From Candidatus Desulfofervidaceae bacterium (GTDB taxonomy: Bacteria; Desulfobacterota; Desulfofervidia; Desulfofervidales; Desulfofervidaceae): a stretch of DNA of 64,000 nt. The number at the start of each line of letters is the position of its first letter. Position 1 is the first letter of the stretch. The position numbers were made by a program, and so were the translations under genes. Shown one piece after another: positions 1-11,320 of this stretch. The notes beneath the pieces are model-generated. The model was not told where the DNA came from and ran no database searches. It was given only the letters and a program-made list of their open reading frames with translations. The stretch is taken from the NCBI GenBank assembly GCA_027064585.1, contig JAMOPI010000036.1, positions 65,777-129,776 on the forward strand, given 5' to 3'.

Positions 1-750
1 TTAAAAGAAGTGAAAATTTTAGAAAAGCATATCATGCATTATCAGGAAATTAGGACGGACTTATTAGAACATTTGGAAAAACTTGAGAAAGAAATTTTAC
101 AAGTTTTAAACAGTCCCAACTTAACTGAAGAAGAAATAGATAGATTATTTGATGAAGGGAAAATTTCAAAAGATGAATACAAGAAACTAATAAAACAATT
201 ATCATTTTCTGACTTTAAAGTTTTAAACCAATATGTGGATTATGAAATTTTCAAAGAGCATTATTATGTTCCAATCTTGTTAAAAGAAAATAGCAAACAC
301 TTCCAGCATATCATCAAAGTGCCAAGTGAAATAGAGTTCTTAAAGAGATTTAAAGAATATCTCGGAAAACCAATGCATAAGCTAAAAGAATATGACTGGT
401 GGTATTTTTCAAAAATCGATGAAAACCTGGACAGAATAAAAATACCCTATTTTGACACTCACAAAGGAGATTATAGTAATTTCTCTCCAGATTTTATCTT
501 TTGGCTAAAAAAGGACAATCTTTACTATATAAAGTTTGTCGATCCTAAAGGTATAGAGCATATAAGAAATCCAAGTGATAAAATTAGAGGATTCGAGGAA
601 TTTGAAAAAGAAATTACAAAATTGAAAAAAAATCGCGCAATCAAAGTGGAAGTGGCTTTATATTATTTTAATGACGAAATGCCTTCTTATGTTGAACAAA
701 AATACAGAAAATATTGGACAAATGACTTTGATGAGATATTTGCTACTTAA
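1..750 (+). CDS. 3' end of a restriction-type nuclease/helicase gene (partial)
   Basis: The frame is already open at base 1, so this is very likely the end of a longer gene entering from the left. The visible 249 residues start with a charged helical stretch. Further on comes a PD-(D/E)xK-like signature: PD at about residues 160-161 (counted from the GTG at 10) and FVDPKG at 176-181. This resembles the C-terminal nuclease region of type III restriction Res subunits and DEAD/DEAH-helicase nucleases; no helicase motif lies inside the window. A GTG at 10 could start a stand-alone protein but has no clear ribosome-binding site. The family call is inference from motif and layout. Confidence 0.55.
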   Translation, partial: LKEVKILEKHIMHYQEIRTDLLEHLEKLEKEILQVLNSPNLTEEEIDRLFDEGKISKDEYKKLIKQLSFSDFKVLNQYVDYEIFKEHYYVPILLKENSKHFQHIIKVPSEIEFLKRFKEYLGKPMHKLKEYDWWYFSKIDENLDRIKIPYFDTHKGDYSNFSPDFIFWLKKDNLYYIKFVDPKGIEHIRNPSDKIRGFEEFEKEITKLKKNRAIKVEVALYYFNDEMPSYVEQKYRKYWTNDFDEIFAT

Positions 751-882
751 AAATAATTATGCTTCAGCCATTTTTTAAATCGCCGCAGACTGTTTGAAAA
801 GCACCATGTTAAACACCTTGTCATTGAAAAGACAAAAAAGATTTATTTTTCGCGGAAGACTGAGCAATAAAAAGGTTAAAAA

Positions 883-1185
883 ATGCCTCTTTCTGTAAGG
901 TTAAGTAAAAAAGAAATTGAGACAATAAAAAAAGTCGCAGAGGAAATCTTTGGGCAGGGGACAGAAGTCTATTTATTCGGCAGTAGAATCGACCCCACAA
1001 AAAGAGGAGGGGATATTGACCTTTACATTGTGCCCGCAAAAAGAGAAGAAATTTTTAAAAGAAAATTAAGATTTCTCGTTGAGCTAAAGTTAAAAATAGG
1101 AGAACAAAAAATTGATGTTGTTATCGCTAAAGACCCAGCAAGAGATATTGAAAAAGAGGCGCTTACAACGGGAGTGAAATTATGA
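883..1185 (+). CDS. mntA: MntA-like nucleotidyltransferase antitoxin
   Basis: This is a 100-residue minimal nucleotidyltransferase. The fingerprint GS (33-34) followed by DID (44-46) gives GSx9DxD, the metal- and ATP-binding motif of MNT proteins. Its last codons overlap the next gene by 4 nt. The following gene carries the HepT motif, so the pair fits the MntA-HepT (type VII) toxin-antitoxin family, in which the MNT protein AMPylates a tyrosine of the HEPN toxin and silences it. The family mechanism is established knowledge; its operation here is inferred from motifs and gene order. Confidence 0.82.
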   Translation: MPLSVRLSKKEIETIKKVAEEIFGQGTEVYLFGSRIDPTKRGGDIDLYIVPAKREEIFKRKLRFLVELKLKIGEQKIDVVIAKDPARDIEKEALTTGVKL

Positions 1186-1649
1186 AATATGAAATAATTT
1201 TAAAAAAATATCATAAAACCAGCACGGAAATTAAAAAGCATCTTCTGCGGCTTGAAAATGCCTTTAAAAAATTGGCTGAAGCTACCTCTTTACCTTTAAC
1301 CCCTGAACAGGTTGAAAAACTGCTTGCAGACGAAACTATGGTAGCCATTCTTGACCAGATAGTTTATAGGTTTTCCAAACTTCAAGATACATTAGGAAAA
1401 ACTTTGAGACTCTTCCTTTCTCTTAAAGGAGAAAATGTAGAAAACTTAACCATGATTGATGTTATCAATCTTGCCCAAAAAAGAGGGATTGATATAAATC
1501 CTGATACATGGTTTGAAATAAGGGAATTGAGAAACCTACTCACCCATGAATATGAAGAAGAACATGAAGAAATCGCAAATGTCCTGAATACCATTTATCA
1601 AAAGATTAGTTATTTTCACCATCTTTTTAACCAACTTGAGGTTCAATAA
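1182..1649 (+). CDS. hepT: HepT-like HEPN toxin (RNase)
   Basis: This 155-residue, mostly helical protein has RNLLTHEY at residues 117-124, an exact Rx4HxY motif. In HepT toxins the Arg and His form the RNase site and the Tyr is the residue AMPylated by MntA. It overlaps mntA by 4 nt, so the two are translationally coupled. At 155 residues it is longer than many HEPN toxins (about 110-140), with extra sequence around 35-70. The gene ends two bases before the nadC start, so read-through into nadC is likely. It appears intact. Confidence 0.82.
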   Translation: MKYEIILKKYHKTSTEIKKHLLRLENAFKKLAEATSLPLTPEQVEKLLADETMVAILDQIVYRFSKLQDTLGKTLRLFLSLKGENVENLTMIDVINLAQKRGIDINPDTWFEIRELRNLLTHEYEEEHEEIANVLNTIYQKISYFHHLFNQLEVQ

Positions 1650-1651
1650 AA

Positions 1652-2515
1652 ATGTATCTCCCTAAACCAATTTTAAAAAGACATCTTTTACGCCTCTTAG
1701 AGGCAGATTTGGGTATGGGCGATATCACGAGTTATACCCTTGCATCTGCTGAAAAAGAGGCGGTGGCAGAGGTCATTGTAAAAGAGAAGGACCCGGTAGT
1801 GTTGGCTGGAATAGAAGAAGTTAGCCTTCTTTTTGAAAGCCTTGGGCTTTTTGTAGAGGCCTTTTATAAAGACGGTGAGCAAGTAACTAGGGGAGAAAAG
1901 ATTTTAAGGGTAAAGGGCAAGGCAAGGGATATCCTAGTGGCTGAACGCACGGCCTTAAATCTACTTATGCGCATGAGCGCCATTGCTACTGTAACAAAAA
2001 AAATGCAAGAAAAGATTGATCAGATGGGCATTAAATGCAAAATTGCCGCTACGCGTAAGACCATACCTGGACTTATTTATTTTGACAAAAAGGCGGTTGC
2101 CATAGGGGGTGGAGACACCCATCGTTTGCACCTAGAGGATATGGTGCTTATAAAAGATAACCACATTATACTTGCAGGTGGAATAGAAAGGGCAATCAAG
2201 CTAGCTAAAGAAAAAGTTAGCTTTAGTAAAAAGATAGAAATTGAGGTGCAGACAAAGGAAGAAGCCTTAAGGGCAGCTAGTCTAGGGGCAGATATTGTGA
2301 TGCTGGACAACTTTTCCCCACAGGAAGTAAAAGAAACTATTGCCCTTTTAAAAGAAAAAGGACTACGAAAGAAGGTTTTCATTGAAGTTTCTGGTAATAT
2401 TAATCCAGAAAATATTGACGAATATGCTAAAGCCAACCCAGATATCATCAGTTGTGGCCTTCTGACGCATTCGGTCAAAGCTGTGGATATGAGTATGAAG
2501 ATATTACTTCCTTGA
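1652..2515 (+). CDS. nadC: Nicotinate-nucleotide pyrophosphorylase (quinolinate phosphoribosyltransferase)
   Basis: A 287-residue cytoplasmic enzyme of de novo NAD synthesis that converts quinolinate and PRPP to nicotinate mononucleotide, CO2 and pyrophosphate. Visible family features are ERTALNLLMRMS around 94-105, the basic substrate loop ATRKTIPG around 132-139, DTHRLHLEDMVLIKDNH around 155-171 and VMLDNFSP near 220. The length matches bacterial NadC. No nadA or nadB lies nearby. The start is two bases after hepT, and no strong ribosome-binding site is visible apart from the AT-rich hepT end, so translation may be partly coupled. Confidence 0.95.
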   Translation: MYLPKPILKRHLLRLLEADLGMGDITSYTLASAEKEAVAEVIVKEKDPVVLAGIEEVSLLFESLGLFVEAFYKDGEQVTRGEKILRVKGKARDILVAERTALNLLMRMSAIATVTKKMQEKIDQMGIKCKIAATRKTIPGLIYFDKKAVAIGGGDTHRLHLEDMVLIKDNHIILAGGIERAIKLAKEKVSFSKKIEIEVQTKEEALRAASLGADIVMLDNFSPQEVKETIALLKEKGLRKKVFIEVSGNINPENIDEYAKANPDIISCGLLTHSVKAVDMSMKILLP

Positions 2516-2563
2516 CCTTATTCTCTCTGCAGGCTAAAAATTAAAAAACACAAGGAGCAAACC

Positions 2564-4006
2564 ATGTCCATTAAGATAGAACAAATAGACAAATATCGCT
2601 GGCGCATCCCTAAACAGGGAAATATGCGCACTGATGGAATTATTTACACGACGGCCGAAATGCTAGAGTTGATCAAACAGGATGAAAGCCTCAAGCAGGT
2701 GGCTAATGTCGCTTGCTTGCCTGGTATTATTGGCCCTTCTTTGGCCATGCCTGACATTCATGCCGGTTATGGTTTTCCCATCGGTGGGGTGGCTGCCTTT
2801 GATCTGGAAAGAGGAGTGATAAGCCCTGGGGGCGTAGGCTATGATATCAATTGCGGTGTAAGGCTCTTGCGGTCTAATTTGACGAAAGAGGAAGTACTAC
2901 CGGTCATAGAAGATTTAGTAGATATGCTTTTTGTAAATATTCCTACTGGTGTTGGTTCTGCACGCAAAGATTTTAAGTTAAGACAGGCAGAACTAAAAAA
3001 GGTGCTTAAAAACGGTGCTAAATGGGCGGTAAGCAAGGGCTTTGGCAGTGCAAAAGACCTGGCCCATATTGAGGCTGGAGGCTGCTTGCTCCAGGCCAAC
3101 CCTGAGCTGGTTTCCAAACGGGCCTATGAAAGAGGCAAAGATCAACTGGGGACCCTGGGCTCTGGCAATCACTTTGTAGAGGTAGGCTATGTAGATCAAA
3201 TCTATCATGAAAGGCTGGCCGAAACAATTGGTCTTTTTCAAGGGCAGATTACGGTTATTATTCATACCGGTTCAAGGGGACTAGGGCACCAGATCTGTGA
3301 TGATTACATCAAAGTTATGCTTAAGGCCGCGGCCAAATACGGCATTAGCTTACCAGATAGACAGCTATGTTGTGCTCCAGTTCAATCAAAAGAAGGTCAA
3401 GACTATCTGGCGGCCATGGCTTGCGGGGCCAACTTTGCCTTTGCCAATCGGCAGATGATTACCCACTGGGTGAGGGAAACCTTTGAACACTTCTTTAAAC
3501 GGCCTTATGAAGAATTGGGACTGGAACTGGTCTATGATGTCTGTCACAACATTGCCAAGATAGAAGAGCATACCTATAATGGCAAAAAGGTAAGGGTCTG
3601 CGTCCATCGGAAGGGCGCCACCCGTGCCTTTCCTCCTGGTCATCCAGAAATACCCCCTGCCTATCGTGAAATTGGCCAACCGGTGCTTATTCCCGGAGAT
3701 ATGGGACGGTACTCCTATGTCTTAGTTGGTACACCTAAGGCAATGGAAGAAACCTTTGGTAGTACTTGCCACGGGGCAGGTAGGGTGATGAGCCGACACC
3801 AGGCCATCAAAATGTGCAAGGGGCGCAACATTGCTGCGGAAATGAAAAACAAAGGTATCTATGTGCGTGGGGCTGGTAAAAAGACATTAATAGAAGAAGT
3901 TTCAGAGGCCTATAAAGATGTAGCTGATGTGGTAGAAGTAGTGCATGGTGCTGGTATTAGTCTTAAAGTGGCTAGATTAAGGCCGTTAGGAGTAATCAAG
4001 GGGTAA
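2564..4006 (+). CDS. rtcB: RNA-splicing ligase RtcB
   Basis: A 480-residue GTP- and Mn-dependent RNA ligase that joins 2',3'-cyclic phosphate (or 3'-phosphate) and 5'-OH ends. Family blocks are visible in order: [17 protein letters not shown] near 69-85, [12 protein letters not shown] near 91-102, [10 protein letters not shown] near 200, [11 protein letters not shown] near 234-244 and [14 protein letters not shown] near 347-360. The gene is preceded by AAGGAGC about 9 nt before the ATG. No archease or RtcA gene is adjacent. It is intact and of normal family length. In bacteria its role is RNA repair, a family-based statement. Confidence 0.96.
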   Translation: MSIKIEQIDKYRWRIPKQGNMRTDGIIYTTAEMLELIKQDESLKQVANVACLPGIIGPSLAMPDIHAGYGFPIGGVAAFDLERGVISPGGVGYDINCGVRLLRSNLTKEEVLPVIEDLVDMLFVNIPTGVGSARKDFKLRQAELKKVLKNGAKWAVSKGFGSAKDLAHIEAGGCLLQANPELVSKRAYERGKDQLGTLGSGNHFVEVGYVDQIYHERLAETIGLFQGQITVIIHTGSRGLGHQICDDYIKVMLKAAAKYGISLPDRQLCCAPVQSKEGQDYLAAMACGANFAFANRQMITHWVRETFEHFFKRPYEELGLELVYDVCHNIAKIEEHTYNGKKVRVCVHRKGATRAFPPGHPEIPPAYREIGQPVLIPGDMGRYSYVLVGTPKAMEETFGSTCHGAGRVMSRHQAIKMCKGRNIAAEMKNKGIYVRGAGKKTLIEEVSEAYKDVADVVEVVHGAGISLKVARLRPLGVIKG

Positions 4007-4008
4007 AA

Positions 4009-5538
4009 ATGCTTGCACAGGTCTTAAGTAGTGCCATTTGGGGGATTGAGGCCTATCCTGTGGAGGTAGAAGTAGATATTCAGCACGGTCTACCTGCTTG
4101 GACTACGGTAGGCCTACCAGATACGGTGGTAAAAGAAAGTAAAGAACGCATAAGGTCTGCGATTAAAAACTGTGGTTATCAATTTCCCAGCGATCGCATT
4201 ACCATCAATCTTGCCCCTGCCTCAAGAAAAAAGCAAGGCTCTGCCCTTGATTTGCCTATCGCCTTAGGCATTCTAGCGGCAAATGGACAGATAAAGGAAA
4301 AAAAGCTTAAAGAATACCTGTTTTTAGGTGAGCTTTCTTTAGACGGTACCATCAAAAGCGTAAAGGGTGTTCTCCCGGTGGCCCTTCTGGTAAAGAAACT
4401 TGGCATAAAGGGTCTGATTATTCCTCAAAAAAACATTGCCGAAGCAGCCATTGTTCCAGATATAGAGGTCATTCCAGTCAAAAACTTGGTAGAAGTAGTA
4501 GAGTTTTTAAATGGCCTGAAAGAGCTGCCCAAGGCCAGTCTTAATGCCAAGGAAATCTTTGTGCAAGAGACAACAGAAAAGATTGATTTTCAAGAAATAA
4601 AAGGCCAGACTCATGCCAAACGGGCCCTAGAAATCGCAGCCGCTGGTGGACACAATGTCTTAATGGTCGGCCCGCCTGGATCTGGTAAAACCATGCTAGC
4701 CAGACGCCTGCCTACAATTTTACCTCCCCTTAGCTTTGAAGAAGCGTTAGAAACCACCCGTATCTACAGCGTTGCTGGTCTTTTGCCTTCTGGTCAGGCC
4801 TTAATTACCAAAAGGCCCTTTCGTGCCCCACACCATACAATTTCGGATGCTGGTTTAATCGGCGGTGGCCAAACTCCAAAACCAGGTGAAGTTACCCTTG
4901 CCCACAATGGTGTTCTTTTTCTGGATGAACTGCCGGAATTTAAGCGGAATGTCCTGGAGGTATTGCGTCAACCCTTAGAAGACGGTCGGGTTACCATCTC
5001 GCGTGTGGGGGCAACCATTACCTATCCTGCCCGTTTTCTTTTAATCTGTGCTATGAACCCCTGTCCTTGTGGATATCTGGGCGATCCCAAGCATCAATGC
5101 ACTTGCACTTATGCACAGATTCAGCGTTACCGGGCCAGGGTTTCAGGTCCTCTTTTGGACAGAATTGACCTGCACATAGAGGTGCCAGCAGTAAATTATC
5201 AGGATCTAAAACAACCACCTCAAGGAGAAACCTCAGCTGAGATCAGAAAACGGGTAGAGGCAGCCAGAAAGATTCAGCTTAAACGCCTTCAAGGCACAGG
5301 TATTTATTGCAATGCCCAGATGACGCCTAAGATGGTCAATGAGTTTTGTAAACTAGATGCAGCCGGACACAACCTTTTAGAAACCGCTATGGAAAGGCTA
5401 GGACTTAGTGCCCGTGCCTATACCCGCACCCTCAAAATTGCACGGACTATTGCAGACTTAGAGGACGAGAAAAATATCTTACCTCAGCATATCGCTGAGG
5501 CAATCCAGTATCGTTCTATGGATAGGGAGATAGGTTAA
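4009..5538 (+). CDS. comM: YifB/ComM-family magnesium chelatase-like AAA+ ATPase
   Basis: A 509-residue protein with an N-terminal Lon-type (S16-like) domain (about 1-170), an AAA+ Mg-chelatase-like domain (about 190-400) with Walker A GPPGSGKT near 222 and Walker [10 protein letters not shown] near 305, and a C-terminal helical domain. A Cys cluster [15 protein letters not shown] near 350-364 is typical of the family. ComM is a hexameric helicase that promotes branch migration during natural transformation in some bacteria; that role is family knowledge and may not hold here. The start is 3 nt after rtcB, indicating co-transcription. Confidence 0.92.
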   Translation: MLAQVLSSAIWGIEAYPVEVEVDIQHGLPAWTTVGLPDTVVKESKERIRSAIKNCGYQFPSDRITINLAPASRKKQGSALDLPIALGILAANGQIKEKKLKEYLFLGELSLDGTIKSVKGVLPVALLVKKLGIKGLIIPQKNIAEAAIVPDIEVIPVKNLVEVVEFLNGLKELPKASLNAKEIFVQETTEKIDFQEIKGQTHAKRALEIAAAGGHNVLMVGPPGSGKTMLARRLPTILPPLSFEEALETTRIYSVAGLLPSGQALITKRPFRAPHHTISDAGLIGGGQTPKPGEVTLAHNGVLFLDELPEFKRNVLEVLRQPLEDGRVTISRVGATITYPARFLLICAMNPCPCGYLGDPKHQCTCTYAQIQRYRARVSGPLLDRIDLHIEVPAVNYQDLKQPPQGETSAEIRKRVEAARKIQLKRLQGTGIYCNAQMTPKMVNEFCKLDAAGHNLLETAMERLGLSARAYTRTLKIARTIADLEDEKNILPQHIAEAIQYRSMDREIG

Positions 5539-5596
5539 AAAAGTTACTAGCCATCCCTTGACAGAAGTCACTCTTTTTTATAATCTTAGAGCGTGT

Positions 5597-5672
<76 letters not shown>

Positions 5673-5733
5673 CTAAAAGTAAAGATCCCTTCCTTTGCAA
5701 AATTCCTCAAACAAGTCTTCTTTTTAATTTAAG

Positions 5734-5762
5734 TTGACAATTGGCCTTTATTGTGGTTAAGT
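5734..5762 (+). promoter_or_regulatory. Putative sigma-70 promoter for the tungstate ABC operon
   Basis: TTGACA (5734-5739), 17 nt, then TTAAGT (5757-5762). The -35 hexamer is perfect but the -10 matches only three of six positions. The site lies 30 nt before the substrate-binding protein gene. No ModE-like palindrome is evident. Confidence 0.35.
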
Positions 5763-5792
5763 CATCTTTAAATAGATTATATAGAGAAAAGG

Positions 5793-6758
5793 ATGCTAAA
5801 AAGGATTTTTTTGCTATTTTTTGTCCTTATATTACCATCAAACTCAAAATCGTGGGAAAAAGTTGTTCTTAAAGTATTTCAAGCCGGTAGTCTCTCTGCT
5901 CCCTTTGCCGCCATGGAAAAGGCCTTTGAGAGACGATATCCCTATATTGATGTTAGGCGAGAGGCAAGTGGAAGTGTAAAGGCCGTAAGAAAGGTCATTG
6001 ATCTTCACAAGCCTTGTGATGTAATTGCGGTGGCTGATTATACCTTAATTCCCAAAATGATGTTTCCTAAGTATGCAGATCATGTAAAACTCTTTGCCCG
6101 AAATGAGTTGGTTCTCTGTTATACTTCTTATTCTAGATATAGCCAAGAAATTAACACCCAAAATTGGTACCAAATTCTAGCCCGTCCAGATGTAAAATGG
6201 GGTTTTTCTAACCCTAGTGATGATCCTTGTGGATACCGCACGGTCATCGCCATTGGGTTGGCATCATTATATTATCATAGGCCTGATTTAATGAAAGAGC
6301 TATTATCCCCTTACCTTAATCTAGGTTGGCAGAAGAATAAAGAAGGATTATCTTTTACTTTTCCTTCTAATCTTAAAATAAAAGGACATAAAATTTTTGT
6401 CCGCCCCAAGTCAGTGGAGCTTCTAGGTTTACTAGAAAGCAAGGCCATTGATTATGCCTTTGAATATAAAAGTGTGGCCCTACAACATAAACTTTTGTTT
6501 ATCTCCCTTCCTTCAGCGGTCAATTTAAGCCAAGTAAAATATATCTCTTTTTATAAACAAGTGAAGATTAAACTTGCTAATGGAAAGGTAATTCCAGGAA
6601 AACCCATTGTTTATGGTATTGCCACTTTAAAAACGGCTCCACATCCCAAAGAAGCCAAACTTTGGGAAGAATTTGTCACCGGCAAAGAGGGCCAAAGAAT
6701 ACTTAAAAACTGTTTTCAAACTCTAATTTCCCCACCAAAGGAAATAAAGGCAAAATAA
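5793..6758 (+). CDS. wtpA: Tungstate/molybdate ABC transporter, periplasmic binding protein (WtpA/ModA type)
   Basis: A 321-residue secreted protein with a hydrophobic N-terminal signal (about 1-20) and no lipobox Cys. The opening of the mature domain, FQAGSLSAPFAAMEKAFERR, and SGSVKAVRKV near 62 follow the WtpA/ModA pattern in which Ser residues bind the oxyanion. The DVIAVADY stretch and the DDPCGYR block near 145 are also typical. It leads a three-gene importer (binding protein, permease, ATPase). Closeness to the archaeal-type WtpA subgroup suggests tungstate, but molybdate cannot be excluded from sequence. Such an importer would feed tungsto- or molybdoenzymes. Confidence 0.85.
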   Translation: MLKRIFLLFFVLILPSNSKSWEKVVLKVFQAGSLSAPFAAMEKAFERRYPYIDVRREASGSVKAVRKVIDLHKPCDVIAVADYTLIPKMMFPKYADHVKLFARNELVLCYTSYSRYSQEINTQNWYQILARPDVKWGFSNPSDDPCGYRTVIAIGLASLYYHRPDLMKELLSPYLNLGWQKNKEGLSFTFPSNLKIKGHKIFVRPKSVELLGLLESKAIDYAFEYKSVALQHKLLFISLPSAVNLSQVKYISFYKQVKIKLANGKVIPGKPIVYGIATLKTAPHPKEAKLWEEFVTGKEGQRILKNCFQTLISPPKEIKAK

Positions 6759-6764
6759 AATACG

Positions 6765-7535
6765 ATGGTGTTACGGAAGATATCTATAGGCGTGGCTTTT
6801 TTAGGAGGTCTTTTTATTGTTGTGCCTATTTTTCATATCTTTGTTACTTTAACCAGCAAAGAATTGCTTCTTACCCTAAAGGATAGAGAAGTCTGGCATT
6901 CCCTCTTTGTCTCCTTTTATGGGGCTGCCTGGGCCACAGTCTTAGGATGTGTATTGGGCATTCCCTTTGCCTATTTTCTTAGCCGATGCGAATTTAAGGC
7001 TAAACGCTTGTTGGAAAGTATTGTCAATCTCCCCGTAGTTATCCCTCATGTAGCCGTAGGCATTGCCCTCCTTTCTCTTTTTAACGAAAGAACTTCCCTA
7101 GGCCGTTTTTTTCAGATTTTACATATTAGTTTTACCGATACCATCTATGGTGTTATCTTGGCTATGAGTTTTGTTAGTATTTCTTTTGTCATCAGTTCCG
7201 CCTTAATTGGTTTCAATAATGTAGATCCTCACTTAGAGATGGTTTCTCGCAGTTTAGGCGCGTCTGCAGCCTATACCTTCTGGCACATCACCTTTCCCCT
7301 GGCCCTGCCAGCTATCTTACGGGGGGCTGTATTGGCCTTTGCTCGCGGTTTAAGTGAGGTAGGGGCATTGCTTATCCTAGCCTATTATCCTAAAACCGCC
7401 CCTATTTTGATGTATGAACGCTTTGAAGAATATGGTCTAAAGGCAGCCAGACCGGTTACGGCTTTAGTCATCTTTGTCTCATTATGTGTCTTTGTCCCTT
7501 TATTGCATTTTTCTAAACGTTATGTTAAGTCTTAG
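6765..7535 (+). CDS. wtpB: Tungstate/molybdate ABC transporter permease
   Basis: A 256-residue inner-membrane permease with about six hydrophobic segments. A binding-protein-dependent transport motif (EAA loop) is visible around residues 155-180, including SRSLGASAAYTFWHITFPLA. It starts 6 nt after the binding-protein gene and its end overlaps the ATPase start (7522) by 14 nt, which implies translational coupling. The length matches ModB/WtpB proteins. Partner and substrate calls rest on the neighbouring genes. Confidence 0.88.
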   Translation: MVLRKISIGVAFLGGLFIVVPIFHIFVTLTSKELLLTLKDREVWHSLFVSFYGAAWATVLGCVLGIPFAYFLSRCEFKAKRLLESIVNLPVVIPHVAVGIALLSLFNERTSLGRFFQILHISFTDTIYGVILAMSFVSISFVISSALIGFNNVDPHLEMVSRSLGASAAYTFWHITFPLALPAILRGAVLAFARGLSEVGALLILAYYPKTAPILMYERFEEYGLKAARPVTALVIFVSLCVFVPLLHFSKRYVKS

Positions 7536-8271
7536 TTTAAAAAAGAACTATCACAATTTTTCTTTGAACGTAGCCTTTTCTGTCAGACCTTACAGTTATA
7601 ATCTCCTTTTAGGACCAAGTGGGGCGGGAAAGAGCCTTATTCTAAAACTCATTGCTGGGTTTGAAAAACCAGATGTTGGTTTTATCCAGTTAGAAGAAAA
7701 AGATATTACCGCATTACCTCCGGAAAGGCGGGAAATCGTTTATTTACCTCAAAACTTGGGCCTATTTCCCCACCTGAGGGTAAAAGAAAGCCTCATTTAT
7801 CCTTTTAAGGCCAAAGGCCAAAAGGTGGATAGGAAGTATTTGGAAAATATTGTGGAGGAATTCGGTCTAAAGCCTTTTTTAAATCGCTTTCCAGCCCAAT
7901 TGAGCGGAGGTGAAAGGCAAAGGGTAGCCTTAGCCCGCTGTCTAATGGCCAAACCTAAGATATGTTTATTAGATGAGCCCCTTTCGGCCTTAGACTTTCA
8001 CCTAAAAATGCGCTTAATCGTGTTTTTAAAACAACTAAAAGAAAAGTTTTCCCTTACGGTTATCCATGTAACCCACGATCCTCTTGAAGCTATCAAATTG
8101 GCAGAGCACTTATTCATTATAGAAGCAGGCAAACTCAGTTTTGCTGGTAATATTAATCAACTTTTTCAGAACCCTCCCACCGGCTTTGCTAGCGATATAG
8201 CCAAACAGCTGGTGGGTCTTAAACAAAGTTTAAATCACCTTCTTTCTAATCTTTTGCCAAAAAATGGTTGA
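7522..8271 (+). CDS. wtpC: Tungstate/molybdate ABC transporter ATP-binding protein
   Basis: A cytoplasmic ABC ATPase of about 249 residues: Walker A GPSGAGKS, signature LSGGERQRV, Walker B KICLLDEPLSALD, and the switch His in VIHVTHDPLEA. The start at ATG 7522 (MLSLSLKKNY) is preferred over an in-frame upstream start at 7474 because the extra 16 residues lie deep inside the permease and are unlike ABC N-termini. It lacks the C-terminal MOP/TOBE regulatory domain (about 100 residues) found in many ModC/WtpC proteins, so it may miss oxyanion feedback control. Confidence 0.87.
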   Translation: MLSLSLKKNYHNFSLNVAFSVRPYSYNLLLGPSGAGKSLILKLIAGFEKPDVGFIQLEEKDITALPPERREIVYLPQNLGLFPHLRVKESLIYPFKAKGQKVDRKYLENIVEEFGLKPFLNRFPAQLSGGERQRVALARCLMAKPKICLLDEPLSALDFHLKMRLIVFLKQLKEKFSLTVIHVTHDPLEAIKLAEHLFIIEAGKLSFAGNINQLFQNPPTGFASDIAKQLVGLKQSLNHLLSNLLPKNG

Positions 8272-8289
8272 AAAGAGATACCATTTTGA

Positions 8290-9348
<1,059 letters not shown>

Positions 9349-9362
9349 GAAAGGAGGAAAAG

Positions 9363-10565
9363 ATGCTGTATATCAACCAGATTGATATTAAGGAAAAACG
9401 CATTTTTGTCCGTGTTGATTGTAATGTTCCTCTTGATAATAATCTAAACATTACTGAAGATACGCGGATCCGCCGTATTCTTCCTACGATAAATTACGCC
9501 CTGGATGAAAACGCGGCCATTATTCTTGCCTCTCATCTAGGCCGTCCCAAGGGCAAACGCATACCTGAACTTAGTCTAGCTCCAGTCGTAAAACGACTCA
9601 GTCGTTTACTCCATAAAGAAGTCAAATTAGCACCCGATTGTGTAGGTGAGGAAGTAAAAAAGATGGTTTCAGAAATGAAACCGGGTGATATAATCTTTTT
9701 AGAAAACCTCCGTTTTCATCCAGGAGAAACGGCTAATAACCAGGATTTTGCCAAGGAACTAGCGAGCTTGGCTCCAATCTATATTAATGATGCCTTTGCT
9801 GTGTGCCACCGTGCTCATGCCTCGGTAGTAGGCATTCCTAAATATGTTGAACAGTGCGCAGCTGGTTTCCTTTTAAAGGATGAATTGACCTATTTTCATC
9901 GTGCCCTTGAAGATCCAGCACGTCCCCTGGCAGCGGTAATTGGGGGAAGTAAGGTTTCTGGTAAGCTAGAAGCATTAGAAAATTTATTAAATCGGGTAGA
10001 TAAATTGATTATTGGTGGGGCCATGGCAAATACCTTTTTAAAGGCCCTTGGGTATGAGGTGGGCAACTCCTTTGTGGAAGAAGATCTCTTAGACACGGCC
10101 CAAAAGTTAGTAAAAAAGGCGCGTAATAATGGAGTCAAGCTATATCTACCGGTAGACTGTGTAGTGGCCGAGGCGATAGAACCTCATGCGGAAACAAAGC
10201 TTGTCCCGGTACAGGAGGTGCCAAAAAGATGGTTTATTCTAGATATTGGTCCGGCTACTACCACTCTATTTGGAGAGGCCTTACAAAATGCAAGAACTAT
10301 CGTTTGGAATGGCCCTATGGGTGCCTTTGAAATGGATGCCTTTAGCCGTGGGACACTGGAAATGGTGCGCATTATCGCTAATACCTATGCCTTGACAATT
10401 GTGGGCGGAGGAGATACAGATGTAGCTATCCACCGGGTTGGAGCTGCGGATAAATTTTCTTATATTTCTACAGGAGGAGGAGCCTTTTTAGAGTTATTAG
10501 AAGGGAAGACCCTCCCAGGTGTAGCTGCCCTAGAAGAGTGTGCTAAGAGGATGGGAAATGAATAG
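9363..10565 (+). CDS. pgk: Phosphoglycerate kinase
   Basis: A cytoplasmic kinase of about 400 residues that transfers phosphate between 1,3-bisphosphoglycerate and ADP. Visible motifs are [10 protein letters not shown] near the N-terminus, [31 protein letters not shown], the nucleotide-domain GGSKVSGK and the C-terminal VGGGDTDVA and [13 protein letters not shown]. The start at ATG 9363 is preferred because AAGGAGG lies directly upstream (9350-9357); the longer reading from 9339 would begin inside gap. The end overlaps tpiA by 8 nt. Confidence 0.96.
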   Translation: MLYINQIDIKEKRIFVRVDCNVPLDNNLNITEDTRIRRILPTINYALDENAAIILASHLGRPKGKRIPELSLAPVVKRLSRLLHKEVKLAPDCVGEEVKKMVSEMKPGDIIFLENLRFHPGETANNQDFAKELASLAPIYINDAFAVCHRAHASVVGIPKYVEQCAAGFLLKDELTYFHRALEDPARPLAAVIGGSKVSGKLEALENLLNRVDKLIIGGAMANTFLKALGYEVGNSFVEEDLLDTAQKLVKKARNNGVKLYLPVDCVVAEAIEPHAETKLVPVQEVPKRWFILDIGPATTTLFGEALQNARTIVWNGPMGAFEMDAFSRGTLEMVRIIANTYALTIVGGGDTDVAIHRVGAADKFSYISTGGGAFLELLEGKTLPGVAALEECAKRMGNE

Positions 10566-11319
10566 AAAACCTTTTATTGCAGGCAACTGGAAAATGCATA
10601 AAACTATCGCTGAGGCCGTTTCCTTGGTAAATGCCATTTTGCTTAATCTGCCTGATCCTCAAGAGATAGACGTGGCTGTAGCTCCCCCTTTTACGGCCTT
10701 AGCTGCGGTAGCAGAAGCCATTAAAGATACACCTCTTAAGCTAAGTGCTCAAAACCTATTTTGGGAGAAAGAGGGAGCATATACAGGGGAAATTTCTCCC
10801 CTGATGCTTAAGGATGTAGGATGTGAATACGTAATTATAGGGCATTCTGAGAGACGGCAATACTTTGGCGAAACCAACGAAATGATCAACAAAAAGGTTA
10901 AAGCAGCCCTTACGTTTGGACTTAAACCTATTCTGTGTGTAGGAGAGAGATTAGAAGAAAGGGAAGAAGGGAAGACCTTTGAGGTGGTAAAAAGGCAACT
11001 TTTAGGTGGATTGGCAGGATTAGCCCCAGAGGAAGTGTTAAAAACGACCATTGCCTATGAACCTGTATGGGCTATTGGCACAGGTAAAACGGCTTCACCA
11101 ACGCAGGCACAAGAGGTGCATGCCTTTTTAAGAAATCTTTTAACTAAAAACTGGAGTAAAGAAATTGCGCAAAAAGTGAGAATATTATACGGTGGCAGCA
11201 TTAAGCCAGAAAATATAAAGGTCTTAATGCAAGAAGAAGACGTAGATGGGGGCCTTGTGGGAGGGGCTAGTCTAAAAGCCGAGAGTTTCGTCAGAATATG
11301 TAATTTTAAAGGAGATTAG
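10558..11319 (+). CDS. tpiA: Triosephosphate isomerase
   Basis: A 253-residue TIM-barrel enzyme that interconverts dihydroxyacetone phosphate and glyceraldehyde-3-phosphate. The N-terminal GNWKMHK carries the catalytic Lys, [13 protein letters not shown] the catalytic His, [16 protein letters not shown] the catalytic Glu, and [10 protein letters not shown] and GGLVGGASL the phosphate-binding loop. ATG 10558 is chosen because an in-frame start at 10540 would add six residues before the canonical N-terminus. It overlaps pgk by 8 nt, consistent with coupled translation. Confidence 0.96.
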   Translation: MNRKPFIAGNWKMHKTIAEAVSLVNAILLNLPDPQEIDVAVAPPFTALAAVAEAIKDTPLKLSAQNLFWEKEGAYTGEISPLMLKDVGCEYVIIGHSERRQYFGETNEMINKKVKAALTFGLKPILCVGERLEEREEGKTFEVVKRQLLGGLAGLAPEEVLKTTIAYEPVWAIGTGKTASPTQAQEVHAFLRNLLTKNWSKEIAQKVRILYGGSIKPENIKVLMQEEDVDGGLVGGASLKAESFVRICNFKGD

Positions 11320-11320
11320 C

